A stretch of 64,000 nt of DNA from IOR16 sp963521065 (GTDB taxonomy: Bacteria; Bacillota; Clostridia; Peptostreptococcales; Anaerovoracaceae): positions 62,001-126,000 of the forward strand of contig CAUQTI010000004.1 in the NCBI GenBank assembly GCA_963521065.1, given 5' to 3'. Positions 1 to 8,570 of this stretch are shown here, piece by piece. Both the position numbers and the translations under genes were made by a program. Each line of letters begins with the position of its first letter. Position 1 is the stretch's first letter. The notes under the pieces were generated by a model. That model made no database searches. It was not told where the DNA came from and saw nothing but the letters and a program-made list of their open reading frames with translations.

Positions 1-871
1 CTGCCGTAAAAATAAGAAGCCCAATCCAAATAAATACAAAGGCTGAAAACTGTGCCAAGTCAAAGGGCTCTTTATAAACAAATATCCCCAAAATCAGACC
101 CATAGAAGGTGAAAGATACTCTGTGACACCCAAAGTGATGAAATCAATGCGATTTGCAGCCATAGCAAAAAGCATGAGCGGAAGTGCTGTAACAGCCCCT
201 GACAGGCTTAATAGCACAAGCTGTCCGGAAGTTGCAGAAGAAAAAGCTCCCTGTCCGGTAAATTCCATATAAAAAATAATCGGCAGAACAATTGGTACTA
301 AGAACATGGTTTCATAAAGAAGTGCTAACAAAGAATTTACTTGAACTTTTTTCTTAATTGCGGCGTAAGTTGCAAACGTCAAAGCAAGCCCAAGCGCAAT
401 AAAAGGAATCTGCCGGTAGGACACCAGCATAAAAGAAACACCTGCGAGCGCAAGTATAAATGCAGTTATTTTATATTTATCAAGCTTTTCATGAAAAAAG
501 ATTACACCGAACACACAGACCATCAATGGCTCTATATAATAACCAATGCTTGTTTGAATAATAAACCCGCTGTTTACGGCCCATATATAGATTCCCCAAT
601 TCGAAGAAATTAAAAAACCCGCTAAAAAAAAGGTCCGTTTTGCGCCCTTTTTTTTCAAAGGTTCCATCATTTTCTTCCATCCAAATAAAACCAAATCAAT
701 GAAGAATACTAATATAAAGCAAAGGACCAGCCTATAAAACATGATTAGCAAAGGATTTACCGCTTGAAGCAATTTCCAGTAAATCGGTAAAATCCCCCAT
801 AAAAGGGAGCATCCCAGAGCACATGCCAAGCCTTTTTTATATTCTAACTTGTTTTGCATTTCCTGATTCAT
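1..871 (-). CDS. rarD: RarD-type EamA/DMT permease (3' end cut by window edge)
   Basis: Reading the minus strand from ATG at 871 gives about 290 residues without a stop before the left edge. The product is a multi-helix membrane protein of the drug/metabolite transporter superfamily. The N-terminal LLWGILPIYWKLL segment, the SNWGIYIWAVNSG segment and the following IGYYIEPLM segment match the RarD signature (W..A...G....SLGYFINPL), which separates RarD from general EamA proteins. RarD substrates are not firmly established. An AGGTGA ribosome site lies just upstream of the start. The usual RarD length is about 295-305 residues, so only a short C-terminus is missing. It is a single gene with its own likely promoter. 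Family call firm; substrate unknown. Confidence 0.85.
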   Translation of the reverse strand, partial: MNQEMQNKLEYKKGLACALGCSLLWGILPIYWKLLQAVNPLLIMFYRLVLCFILVFFIDLVLFGWKKMMEPLKKKGAKRTFFLAGFLISSNWGIYIWAVNSGFIIQTSIGYYIEPLMVCVFGVIFFHEKLDKYKITAFILALAGVSFMLVSYRQIPFIALGLALTFATYAAIKKKVQVNSLLALLYETMFLVPIVLPIIFYMEFTGQGAFSSATSGQLVLLSLSGAVTALPLMLFAMAANRIDFITLGVTEYLSPSMGLILGIFVYKEPFDLAQFSAFVFIWIGLLIFTA

Positions 872-967
872 CTTTTCACCTATAAAAACCTTTCTTTCTA
901 TTTTTTAGAAAGGGAGCTGAAAACGTATCGTTAAAACCTGTGAGGTGCATTCTTTCCATGCTTTTCT

Positions 968-996
968 ATTTTATATCGAAAAATAAAAAAGAGCAA
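968..996 (-). promoter_or_regulatory. probable sigma-A promoter of the RarD gene
   Basis: On the minus strand, TTGCTC (996-991) and TAAAAT (973-968) are separated by 17 bases, about 100 bases before the RarD start. The match is moderate. A 7-bp inverted repeat CTTTCTA/TAGAAAG (894-912) lies between this promoter and the gene. Confidence 0.4.
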
Positions 997-1030
997 GTAA
1001 TTAGGGAGAGAAAGAAAAAACTGTCGAATC

Positions 1031-1064
1031 ACAAAAATGTCCCCTGTCTTCTGACAAGGGACAT
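1031..1064 (-). terminator. intrinsic terminator of the Gly/Cys-rich gene
   Basis: The perfect 12-bp stem ATGTCCCTTGTC/GACAGGGGACAT pattern (1037-1048 with 1053-1064, one wobble) has a 4-base loop. On the minus strand it is followed by TTTTTG. It sits about 30 bases after the stop of the gene at 1092-1496. Confidence 0.85.
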
Positions 1065-1091
1065 ATCTTTACGCATTTCATTTAATTGGCT

Positions 1092-1496
1092 TTAAAAAAG
1101 CCCTCCAAAAAATCCATCTTTACAGCCGCCACCTTGATTATTGTTCCAAATGAAGAAAATAACCAATAAAATGATAATCCAGAATCCGCCATTGCTATTA
1201 TTATCACAGCAGTCCCCGCGATCTCCACATCCGCCACCTCCTCCGAAGAAGGTTCCGGTTCCTCCGCAGAGCAAGAAAATTAAAATAAGAATTGGCAGCC
1301 AGCTTCCAAAGCCGTTATCATCCTGACAAGGTTCATTGCAATCAAATTTTGGCTCACAGCAGCAGTCATTCTGCGGCGGCTCACAACGGCACTCCTTATG
1401 CGCTTCGCTGTAAGCGTCCTTACGCACTTCGGCAACATCCTCACGAAACCCTCTTCGGTCTCTCTCCATGCTTGCCTTTATGTATTCATCGTTCAC
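1092..1496 (-). CDS. Gly/Cys-rich two-helix membrane protein, unknown function
   Basis: 134 residues from a GTG start at 1496, chosen because a GAGGTG ribosome site precedes it by about 7 bases. The N-terminal 35 residues are charged. A cysteine-rich hinge follows (CRCEPPQNDCCCEP and CNEPCQDD). Then come a hydrophobic helix around residues 67-77, a glycine run interrupted by GCGDRGDCC, and a second hydrophobic helix around residues 104-117 (WIIILLVIFFIW), ending in a Gly/Phe tail. No catalytic motif is visible. The composition recalls small spore-associated Gly-rich proteins such as YjcZ/YrhK-like proteins, but this is only a compositional resemblance. It is monocistronic, with its own terminator. 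Confidence 0.6.
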   Translation of the reverse strand: MNDEYIKASMERDRRGFREDVAEVRKDAYSEAHKECRCEPPQNDCCCEPKFDCNEPCQDDNGFGSWLPILILIFLLCGGTGTFFGGGGGCGDRGDCCDNNSNGGFWIIILLVIFFIWNNNQGGGCKDGFFGGLF

Positions 1497-1574
1497 TGTA
1501 AAAGCACCTCCCTACTTTCAATCATAAAAGTTTCTGACCTTTTATCATATGTGTAAGGGAAGTAAAGGGTGCCA

Positions 1575-2471
1575 TTATTTTTCTCTCAATTTTTTTAATA
1601 AATGAACCATGTCCTCGGGAAGCGGCGCTTCTATTTTCATACTTTCTCCATTCACTGGGTGTCGAAAGGAAAGATAGGTTGCGTGCAAGGCCTGCCTTGT
1701 AATCCATTCAGGCTCTTCCTTTCCATAAAGTGCATCACTCACCAAAGGGTGCCCTATATAAGACATATGCACACGAATCTGATGTGTGCGTCCTGTTTCC
1801 AGTTGAAGCTCCAAAAATGTATGCGCAGCAAACTGTTCCAGTACCTTGTAGTGTGTAATCGAAGGATATCCGCTTTCCATAACGCCTCGAATGACATGAT
1901 CCTCCGAAACCCGTCCGATTGGTAAATCAATTACCCCCTCGTCTTCCGAAAATACCCCATGTACGATTGCAAGGTACTTCTTACAAACCGCATTTTTCGC
2001 CATCTGTTTGGACAGATCATCCTGACAATGCGAGTTCTTAGACACAATTAGCAGGCCTGATGTATCCATGTCGAGACGGTTAATAAAACGAATTTTGTAT
2101 TCTTCGTTTTTTTCAAGCATGTACTGCATAATCCCATTCGCCATCGTATGATTCGGATGCCCTTTTGTAGGATGCACAACGAAGCCAGGCTGTTTATTGA
2201 TAATCAGCAAATCATCATCCTCGTATGCCGAACAAATCGGAATCGCTTCCGGCTCAAAGTCACTTTTTTCCTCAGGCAGCCTCACCGAAATCACATCTCC
2301 TGCCTTGCCTTTATGGTAAAGCTTAACCGCCTCTCCATTCAAAGAAACTCCGCCTACGACTTTGAACCTCCGCATTAATCTGGAGGAAAATCCATAATTA
2401 CGACGAAGAAGCTCCTTAACTTGGAGCCCCTCGTCACTTTCCTTTATTTTGTATTCAAACTTATTTTTCAT
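1575..2471 (-). CDS. RluA-family 23S rRNA pseudouridine synthase
   Basis: 298 residues. Pseudouridine synthases of this family isomerise uridines in 23S rRNA or tRNA. An S4-like RNA-binding region is seen at about residues 14-60 (LRRNYGFSSRLMRR, GDVISVRLP). The catalytic RLD motif is at residues 132-134 in NRLDMDTSGLLIVSK, with Asp134 as nucleophile. The TGRTHQIRVHM motif of the family is also present. It lies 12 bases downstream of NAD kinase on the same strand, so the two are probably co-transcribed; this pairing is common in Clostridia. Which of RluA, C or D activities it has cannot be read from the sequence; the S4 domain and length favour the RluD type. Confidence 0.92.
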   Translation of the reverse strand: MKNKFEYKIKESDEGLQVKELLRRNYGFSSRLMRRFKVVGGVSLNGEAVKLYHKGKAGDVISVRLPEEKSDFEPEAIPICSAYEDDDLLIINKQPGFVVHPTKGHPNHTMANGIMQYMLEKNEEYKIRFINRLDMDTSGLLIVSKNSHCQDDLSKQMAKNAVCKKYLAIVHGVFSEDEGVIDLPIGRVSEDHVIRGVMESGYPSITHYKVLEQFAAHTFLELQLETGRTHQIRVHMSYIGHPLVSDALYGKEEPEWITRQALHATYLSFRHPVNGESMKIEAPLPEDMVHLLKKLREK

Positions 2472-2483
2472 TCTTTCTCCGTA

Positions 2484-3290
2484 CTATAAAAATTTACTTT
2501 TTACCTTTGTCCAAAAATCGTAATTTTCAAACCGTAAAAGCTTCACGATGTTTTCTGCGAAATAGATCTTAACTTGCTCCACTTTTCCATATCGATGCTC
2601 CATCCCGTCTGCGACGAGGACAATGCCGCGCTCTTCCTTCACCTCTGGGAAAATCGTTACAGAAAGCTCCGCAGGAAGAATGATACTGGAAGTAAACGAG
2701 CGGTAGGCAGTTGTATTCATCGGGCTGATTGGTGTAACCTGTAAAATCTTAAGCCGCGGATCAATGATACTCCCCCCCAGTGCATAGTTATAAGCAGTGC
2801 TTCCTGCCGGTGTCGAAATCAAAAGTCCATCACCGCTGAATCGTTCAATAAAGCTATCCCCAATAGAAAGATTCAAATGGACTGATTGAGAGCGATCTCC
2901 TTTTACAATGACCTCATTGAGCGCTAAATGAATGTCTGTTTTATTTTCTGTTTCAATCTCCGCCCTTACTGTTTTTAGGCTTTGTACTTCATATTCCCCC
3001 TGCTTATATTTAAAGATAAACTCATCCAGTTGATCTGGGTGTAGCTCTTGGAAAAAGCCCAAATGCCCTGTATTCACACCGATAAAAGGGATATCCGGAA
3101 ATTCGTATTTATGGAGTGTTTTTAAAAAGGAGCCGTCCCCTCCCACGCAAACAATCAACTCTGCATCAGGATTGAATTTGCATGGGACAAGAAACCCGCT
3201 TTTCTCCAATTTTTGTTTCAGAATCCGTTTTATTTCCTTTGATCTTTCATAGTTGTTTGCAAAAATATTAATAATTCTATTTTTTTCCAT
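2484..3290 (-). CDS. nadK: NAD kinase
   Basis: 268 residues, the usual size for bacterial ATP/polyphosphate NAD kinase, which phosphorylates NAD to NADP in the cytoplasm. The GGDGSFLKT motif is at residues 50-58, the conserved NE dipeptide at 125-126, and the glycine-rich TPAGSTAYNYALGGSI segment starts at residue 160. It lies 49 bases after pepF and 12 bases before the RluA gene, all on the minus strand. The second gap suggests one transcript. Confidence 0.95.
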   Translation of the reverse strand: MEKNRIINIFANNYERSKEIKRILKQKLEKSGFLVPCKFNPDAELIVCVGGDGSFLKTLHKYEFPDIPFIGVNTGHLGFFQELHPDQLDEFIFKYKQGEYEVQSLKTVRAEIETENKTDIHLALNEVIVKGDRSQSVHLNLSIGDSFIERFSGDGLLISTPAGSTAYNYALGGSIIDPRLKILQVTPISPMNTTAYRSFTSSIILPAELSVTIFPEVKEERGIVLVADGMEHRYGKVEQVKIYFAENIVKLLRFENYDFWTKVKSKFL

Positions 3291-3339
3291 ATGGATTCCT
3301 CCAGAAAACGAATAACCGGCTTCCCTTCACTTTATCTTA

Positions 3340-5142
3340 CTAGAGAAGTGCTTCTAACTGATCAATCAAAGAAGCAAAGGTCTGCATTGCTTTTTCAATC
3401 GGTTCCGGCTTGCTCATATCAACACCGGCGAGATTTAAAAGATTAATTGGATAATCGCATTCCCCGGATTTAAGAAAAGCAATATAATCCTCTCTTGCAG
3501 AATCGCCTCCTGTTAAAATGCGCTCTGACAAAGCCGCCGCCGCAGAAAATCCTGTTGCGTATTTATAAACATAAAATGCGTTATAAAAATGAGGGATTCT
3601 TGCCCACTCCATCTTTATTTGTGGATCATACACTACAGTTTCACCGAAATATTTCTGATTGAGTTTACCATATTCCTCACTCAGCCATTCTGCCGTCAAT
3701 ACTTCGCCCTGTTCTACGGCTTCATGCGTCAGCTTCTCAAATTCTGCAAACATGGTCTGACGGAACAGCGTAGTCCGGAATTCTTCAATGTAAAGGTTTA
3801 AAATATATTTCTTTACTTCATTGTCCTTTGCATTTGAAAGCAGATGCTTCATCAATAGAGATTCATTGACGGTAGAAGCAACCTCCGCTGTAAAAATAGA
3901 ATGGCCCCCGTAAACAAACGGCTGAAACTCTCTCGTATAGTTTGAATGCATCGAGTGTCCCATTTCATGAATAACCGTGAATACATCCTTAAGTCTGCCG
4001 TTATAATTTAAGAGGATATAAGGCATGCTGTCATACGTTCCAAAGGAGTAAGCCCCGCTTGTTTTTCCTTCATTTTCATAGACATCCACCCAACCGGAAG
4101 CAAATCCCTGATTCATTCTCTTCACATAGTCTTCTCCCATCGGAATCAATGCTTCACGAATCATATCCAATGCTTTTTCATAGGGAATCTCTTCCTTTGG
4201 CATTTCGACAAGTGGTGTATACATATCGTACATATGCAGCTCATCTAATCCCAACATCTTCTTGCGTATTTCAACGTAGCGATACATAAGAGGTAGATTC
4301 TTATTTACAATCGCAATTAAATTGTCATATACAGAAAGCGGAATATTATCTCCTGCCAATGCGCACTTGATTGCAGAGTCATATTTACGAATACGCGCAT
4401 TGACCACATCGGCCTTCGTATTGTAGTTATAGGTTGTTGCTAATGTATTCTTCTGCTTCTCATAAGCAGCATACATGTGCTCAAAGGCTTCCTTTCGTAC
4501 TCTGCGGTCCCCGGATTCCATCAAGCCAATATATCTTCCGTGTGTAACCTCAACTTCGTCCCCGTCTTCATCAAGGATTTCACCAAATTTGATATCCGCA
4601 TTATTTATCATGCTGAAAATATCATTCGTTGCCGAAGTAATCTCACTAAATTGTGCCATGATGTTTTCTTCCTGCTTCGAAAGCACATGGGCCTTTAAGC
4701 GGAACAACTCATCTACGACAAACGTATATATTTGCAATGTCTCATTTTCCTTGAGAAAGCCTCTTATCTTTTCTTCAGAAACAGAAAGCAGCTCCGGTGT
4801 AAAAAAAGACGTATTTGCAGAAATTTTTGCAAGCAGTGCATTTGACTTGTCGCACATTGCCTGATACCGACTGACCCGGTTGTCTTCATCTCGCTTCATT
4901 CTTGCGTAAACGTAGATTCGTTCTGCCAGCAGCCAAATTTCATCACGTTTTTCAAAGGCTTGAAGAAGTATCTGCGCAGAGTCCCCCAGCTTTCCTGAAA
5001 ATTCTTTAAATGCTTCTGCCAGCTTTAATACCGATGCAGAGTCCTTCTCCCAATCGGCTTCGTCTGCATACATTGCTTCCAGCTTCCATTTATATTCCTG
5101 AGGTATTTCACTTCTTTGTTTGGTTTTTTTATTATCTCCCAT
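3340..5142 (-). CDS. pepF: oligoendopeptidase F (M3B zinc peptidase)
   Basis: 600 residues, the usual PepF length. This cytoplasmic zinc metallopeptidase cuts short peptides. The HEXXH zinc site is at residues 392-396 (HEMGHSMHS), and the third ligand glutamate lies in FTAEVASTVNE about 25 residues later. The GAYSFGTYDSMPYILLNY substrate-loop segment precedes it, as in other M3 enzymes. The N-terminal PepF-specific helical domain is complete. A GGAAAGGG ribosome site lies 7 bases before ATG. The gene may feed transcription into nadK. Confidence 0.95.
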   Translation of the reverse strand: MGDNKKTKQRSEIPQEYKWKLEAMYADEADWEKDSASVLKLAEAFKEFSGKLGDSAQILLQAFEKRDEIWLLAERIYVYARMKRDEDNRVSRYQAMCDKSNALLAKISANTSFFTPELLSVSEEKIRGFLKENETLQIYTFVVDELFRLKAHVLSKQEENIMAQFSEITSATNDIFSMINNADIKFGEILDEDGDEVEVTHGRYIGLMESGDRRVRKEAFEHMYAAYEKQKNTLATTYNYNTKADVVNARIRKYDSAIKCALAGDNIPLSVYDNLIAIVNKNLPLMYRYVEIRKKMLGLDELHMYDMYTPLVEMPKEEIPYEKALDMIREALIPMGEDYVKRMNQGFASGWVDVYENEGKTSGAYSFGTYDSMPYILLNYNGRLKDVFTVIHEMGHSMHSNYTREFQPFVYGGHSIFTAEVASTVNESLLMKHLLSNAKDNEVKKYILNLYIEEFRTTLFRQTMFAEFEKLTHEAVEQGEVLTAEWLSEEYGKLNQKYFGETVVYDPQIKMEWARIPHFYNAFYVYKYATGFSAAAALSERILTGGDSAREDYIAFLKSGECDYPINLLNLAGVDMSKPEPIEKAMQTFASLIDQLEALL

Positions 5143-5201
5143 TTTTAAACCCTTTCCAAATAAACTTTTTTTACAAGAGAAAACCTCTTGCCTCGTTTTT
5201 T

Positions 5202-5231
5202 ATTATACAACTTTTTCCACTGCTTATACAA
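5202..5231 (-). promoter_or_regulatory. probable promoter of pepF; holds the 5143-5457 gap
   Basis: In the 315-base gap between divergent pepF and murI, the minus strand has TTGTAT (5231-5226) and a perfect TATAAT (5207-5202) with an 18-base spacer, 60 bases upstream of the pepF start. On the plus strand, TTGACA at 5288-5293 is a good -35, but I see no clear -10 at the right distance. A 6-bp stem ACCGTA/TACGGT followed by T residues (5391-5420) lies just before murI and could be a weak leader hairpin. Confidence 0.5.
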
Positions 5232-5457
5232 GCAAAATACCCCCCTTTGCGTTCTTTTATAAGATGCCCATTTTTCAAATCAAATATTTGACATCGTAAT
5301 TTTAACTGGACAAATGGGAAAAAATATTACAAAATAAGTATGTTCATCTAACAAAAGCTCATATATACTTGTATAGAAATAATGAACTTGACCGTACTAC
5401 TCTCATTAATACGGTAATTTTTTCTAACACAACAGCGACGAAAGGAATTTATTATAT

Positions 5458-6294
5458 ATGGATAACCGACCGATTGGTTTCTTCGATTCCGGGTTAGGAG
5501 GCCTGACCAGCATAGCACCGCTGCGGCGCGCGCTTCCCGAAGAGCGAATTATTTACTACGGTGATACTGCACGAACCCCTTATGGGTCAAAAAGCATAAG
5601 CACCATTCAAACCTTTTCCCGGCAGATTACTGATTTTTTAATACAACAGAATGTAAAAATGATTGTTATTGCCTGCAATACCGTCAGTGCCACCTGCTTG
5701 AAAGACTTACGCCTGCGTCATCCCAATCTTCCCATTTTAGGTATTATTCCGCCTGCCGCAGAAACCGTTTCGAAAACATGCACAAAGGACAATCATATCG
5801 GCATTATTGGTACAAAGGTCACAATTAAAAGCCACGCCTATGAAAATTTGATTCGGGAACTAAATCCCGATTTGAGCATTCACTCCACACCATGCCCAGC
5901 ATTCGTTCCTTTGATTGAAGAAGGCATTTTGCAGCATGAAATTATGGATTTGACCATTCAGCACTACATGGATCACTTTGTGTCCTATCACAAAATTGAC
6001 ACCCTTGTACTAGGCTGTACGCACTATCCGCTGATACGAAACAATATTGAAAAATTATATCCGACGCTTCGTATTATTGATCCCTCCGAGGAGATTATTA
6101 CTCGAATTCAGGAGGTCTTACGAGAAAAAGAGCTGTTTGCAGAAAATTCAGATGCGGAAAATACGTTTTTCGCAAGCGACCTGTCAGAAAACTTTGTAAA
6201 CATGATTAATCGGATCTTTGAAAATTCAGAATTCAAAGTGGCTTTTAAAAATTTTGACCTAGATACTACCGAAAAAAAATTGGAGGAAAAATAA
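5458..6294 (+). CDS. murI: glutamate racemase
   Basis: 278 residues. MurI interconverts L- and D-glutamate and supplies D-Glu for peptidoglycan. The catalytic Asp10 is in FFDSGLGG, the first catalytic cysteine is Cys73 in IACNTVSATC, and the second is Cys187 in LGCTHYPL. The length is normal (260-285). An AAAGGA ribosome site lies about 10 bases before ATG. The stop codon is one base from the start of the acidic protein that follows, and that gene's GGAGGAA ribosome site lies inside the last codons of murI, so the two are translationally close. They converge on a MurE-like ligase. Confidence 0.95.
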   Translation: MDNRPIGFFDSGLGGLTSIAPLRRALPEERIIYYGDTARTPYGSKSISTIQTFSRQITDFLIQQNVKMIVIACNTVSATCLKDLRLRHPNLPILGIIPPAAETVSKTCTKDNHIGIIGTKVTIKSHAYENLIRELNPDLSIHSTPCPAFVPLIEEGILQHEIMDLTIQHYMDHFVSYHKIDTLVLGCTHYPLIRNNIEKLYPTLRIIDPSEEIITRIQEVLREKELFAENSDAENTFFASDLSENFVNMINRIFENSEFKVAFKNFDLDTTEKKLEEK

Positions 6295-6295
6295 C

Positions 6296-6931
6296 ATGGA
6301 ATTAAATGAATTACTAGAGCTTCTCGATTTAGAATCTCCTGATGACTTCGCCTACTTTGAACATTTCGCTGATTTGATTGAATGTCAGGAATTTATTGAA
6401 TATGAAGATTTTTATATGGTGCTCTCAGCGGCTTCCACTAAAACACTTTGCGAGCTGACCGAAACGTATTTTGAAGAGATTTTATCCAACCTTCCGGACA
6501 ATATTATAGACATTTATACCTTACTGACAAGCATTCAAAACTGCCTGATTGGCTTGGCATCCGGTGAAGAAACGCAGGAAAGCCGTCGTCTATTTGTCGA
6601 TGAACTGTATAAATTCCGTAATTGGTACGCCTTTGAAGGCATCGTGCATTGCCTTCGAAGAAAAGACGGCGTTTCGCTTCACGTCCCAATTTTTGAGGCG
6701 CTTGCACTTTGCCGTCTTGAAAAATTAAATGAAGACAGCTATGAATATGACTTCTCAGACTGTCTGGAATATGAACTGGATTCGTACAGCATGAATGTTT
6801 CCTCTGTACTGCATACTTCCTATGAAGGCGACGCCGAGCATGAGGAAGAAGACGAGGATGCGCTTTATACCGACGGACTTGTTGACCGCGACAATCCAGT
6901 CATAGACGGTGAATACACCGAAGAATATTAA
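6296..6931 (+). CDS. acidic cytoplasmic protein of unknown function
   Basis: 211 residues starting one base after the murI stop, with a good GGAGGAAAA site 6 bases upstream. The protein is very acidic. Its N-terminal two thirds look alpha-helical without membrane segments, and the C-terminal 50 residues are a low-complexity acidic tail (EHEEEDEDAL and similar). I recognise no domain. The tight coupling to murI suggests co-expression with D-glutamate supply, but no function can be assigned. Its stop is adjacent to the stop of the converging MurE-like gene. Confidence 0.65.
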   Translation: MELNELLELLDLESPDDFAYFEHFADLIECQEFIEYEDFYMVLSAASTKTLCELTETYFEEILSNLPDNIIDIYTLLTSIQNCLIGLASGEETQESRRLFVDELYKFRNWYAFEGIVHCLRRKDGVSLHVPIFEALALCRLEKLNEDSYEYDFSDCLEYELDSYSMNVSSVLHTSYEGDAEHEEEDEDALYTDGLVDRDNPVIDGEYTEEY

Positions 6932-8446
6932 TTAAAGGTACTTTTCTACGCACTCGACATCGGAAGGGTAATCCACATATTGTGTTCCGCGCTTTTGGCG
7001 GGTTTCCCTTCCTTTTCCGGTTAAGAGTATGACCGTGTTTTTCTCTGCTTTTGCAATCGCTGTTTTAATGCAGGATTCTCTGTCTTCTATTATCTCAAAC
7101 GGGCAATTTGTTTCTTTTACAGCATCTGCTATTTGATTCGAAATAGCAGTGACTGACTCTTCCCCCGCATCCTCTTCTGTGAGGTATATTTTCTTTGCAT
7201 AGCGCGCTGCAACACTTCCCAGCTCACTTCTCCTTTGATATGCTTTTCCTCCCGGACATCCAAATATAGATACAATATGACAAGAAGGATATTCTTCGCG
7301 TATTGAAGCGTAAAGCTTTTCAAAGCTCAATTGGTTATGTGCATAATCGACGATTACAGTTACCTTTTTCTCTCTATTTTGAAATACTTCCATTCTTCCG
7401 CTTACCCGCGCCGTACAGAGTCCCTCATACATATCATACACCGGAATATGCAGGGCATAGCATACTGCAATCGCAGCCAGTGCATTTTCTACATTAAATA
7501 AACCGGGAATCGTCAGCAAAAATTCCTGCTCAAACTCTGGCGTTCGAACAAAAAAAGAAATTCCATCCTGCTTTTTTATAATTCTTGATCCATAAATTTC
7601 GGCTTTCTCTGTAGTTCCAAATGTAATAATTCTTTCACACAGCTCAGCAGCATAAAGGATTTCCTCAATGTGGCTGGCATCTAAATTAATACAGGCCGTA
7701 TCCGTTTGTGAAAACAGCATTAGCTTAGACTCAAAATAATCGTCAAAATCGCGGTGCTCTGCATCACTGATGTGATCCTCTCCAATATTTAGAAAACACC
7801 CAATATCAAATGTAGTTCCTTTTACACGATCATATTTTAAAGCCTGACTGGATACTTCCATCGTCAGATATTCAATTCCACTGTTGACTGCATTTCTAAA
7901 ATGCCGTTGCAGCATCATTGCCTCAGGTGTTGTCAAATGCGATTCTTCCTTAATCACGCCGTCATACGTATCAATACTGGAAATTACTGCACTGCATGGC
8001 TTTCCGGTTCGTTTTAGATAATGATCTAAGATGGATCGAACAAAATAAGCTGTCGTTGATTTTCCTTTTGTTCCGGTAATGCCGACCAAATTCAGTTCAC
8101 GCCAAGGTTCCTCATAAAATAAATTTCCTAAAAGCGCCATGCTCTTACGAATGTCTGAAACGATAATATAGTCAAATGAAGCATCGTATTGCTTCTCTGA
8201 AATATAACAGAATGCACCTTTCTGCATTGCTGCTCCCAAGTATTTTTCCAAAAAGTGTACCCCCTTGCAAACAAATAGGGTATTTTTTTGCACTTCCTTT
8301 GAGTCATAAGTGAGACAGGCAACCTCTTTTTTTTGATTTTCTTCATCGATTTTATAGTCTGTGACTAATCCATTCGCTTTCAGCAAATTCAAGTACTGCT
8401 CCAACACATACGGCGGTTCCATCCCGCTTCGTATTTTATCTTCCAT
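6932..8446 (-). CDS. MurE-like Mur ligase
   Basis: 504 residues with the three Mur ligase domains. The P-loop GTKGKST is at 125-131, the MurE segment LTTPE at 171-175, the carbamylated-lysine position is Lys241 (ESKLMLF), and SGRMEVF lies near 349-355. MurE enzymes add the third residue to UDP-MurNAc-L-Ala-D-Glu. Two specificity elements are altered. The DNPR/DNPA signature that selects diaminopimelate or lysine is replaced by EEDAGEE at about 424-430, and the usual DYAHTPD reads DYAHNQL at 367-373. It therefore may add a different residue or act on a different acceptor. It lies 124 bases after the ATP-grasp ligase on the same strand, which suggests a functional pair. It could still be the organism's only MurE. 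Confidence 0.85.
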   Translation of the reverse strand: MEDKIRSGMEPPYVLEQYLNLLKANGLVTDYKIDEENQKKEVACLTYDSKEVQKNTLFVCKGVHFLEKYLGAAMQKGAFCYISEKQYDASFDYIIVSDIRKSMALLGNLFYEEPWRELNLVGITGTKGKSTTAYFVRSILDHYLKRTGKPCSAVISSIDTYDGVIKEESHLTTPEAMMLQRHFRNAVNSGIEYLTMEVSSQALKYDRVKGTTFDIGCFLNIGEDHISDAEHRDFDDYFESKLMLFSQTDTACINLDASHIEEILYAAELCERIITFGTTEKAEIYGSRIIKKQDGISFFVRTPEFEQEFLLTIPGLFNVENALAAIAVCYALHIPVYDMYEGLCTARVSGRMEVFQNREKKVTVIVDYAHNQLSFEKLYASIREEYPSCHIVSIFGCPGGKAYQRRSELGSVAARYAKKIYLTEEDAGEESVTAISNQIADAVKETNCPFEIIEDRESCIKTAIAKAEKNTVILLTGKGRETRQKRGTQYVDYPSDVECVEKYL

Positions 8447-8525
8447 TCCGTTTCCCTTTCTTATTCTTCTTACTTTGGGAAATTTGTTTTCATAAGTTCA
8501 GCTTTGAATCCTATTACCTTACATT

Positions 8526-8551
8526 TTAGATGTACTGCTTAGATGTACTGC
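8526..8551. repeat. perfect 13-bp tandem duplication
   Basis: TTAGATGTACTGC occurs twice back to back (8526-8538 and 8539-8551), between the ATP-grasp gene and the MurE-like gene, just after the ATP-grasp stop codon. Probably a replication slippage product. Confidence 0.9.
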
Positions 8552-8570
8552 ACAAAATCCATTGCATCTT

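Noticed and set aside
4475..4864. Open frame of 129 codons on the plus strand
   Set aside because: It lies entirely opposite pepF, has no family pattern and no good ribosome site.
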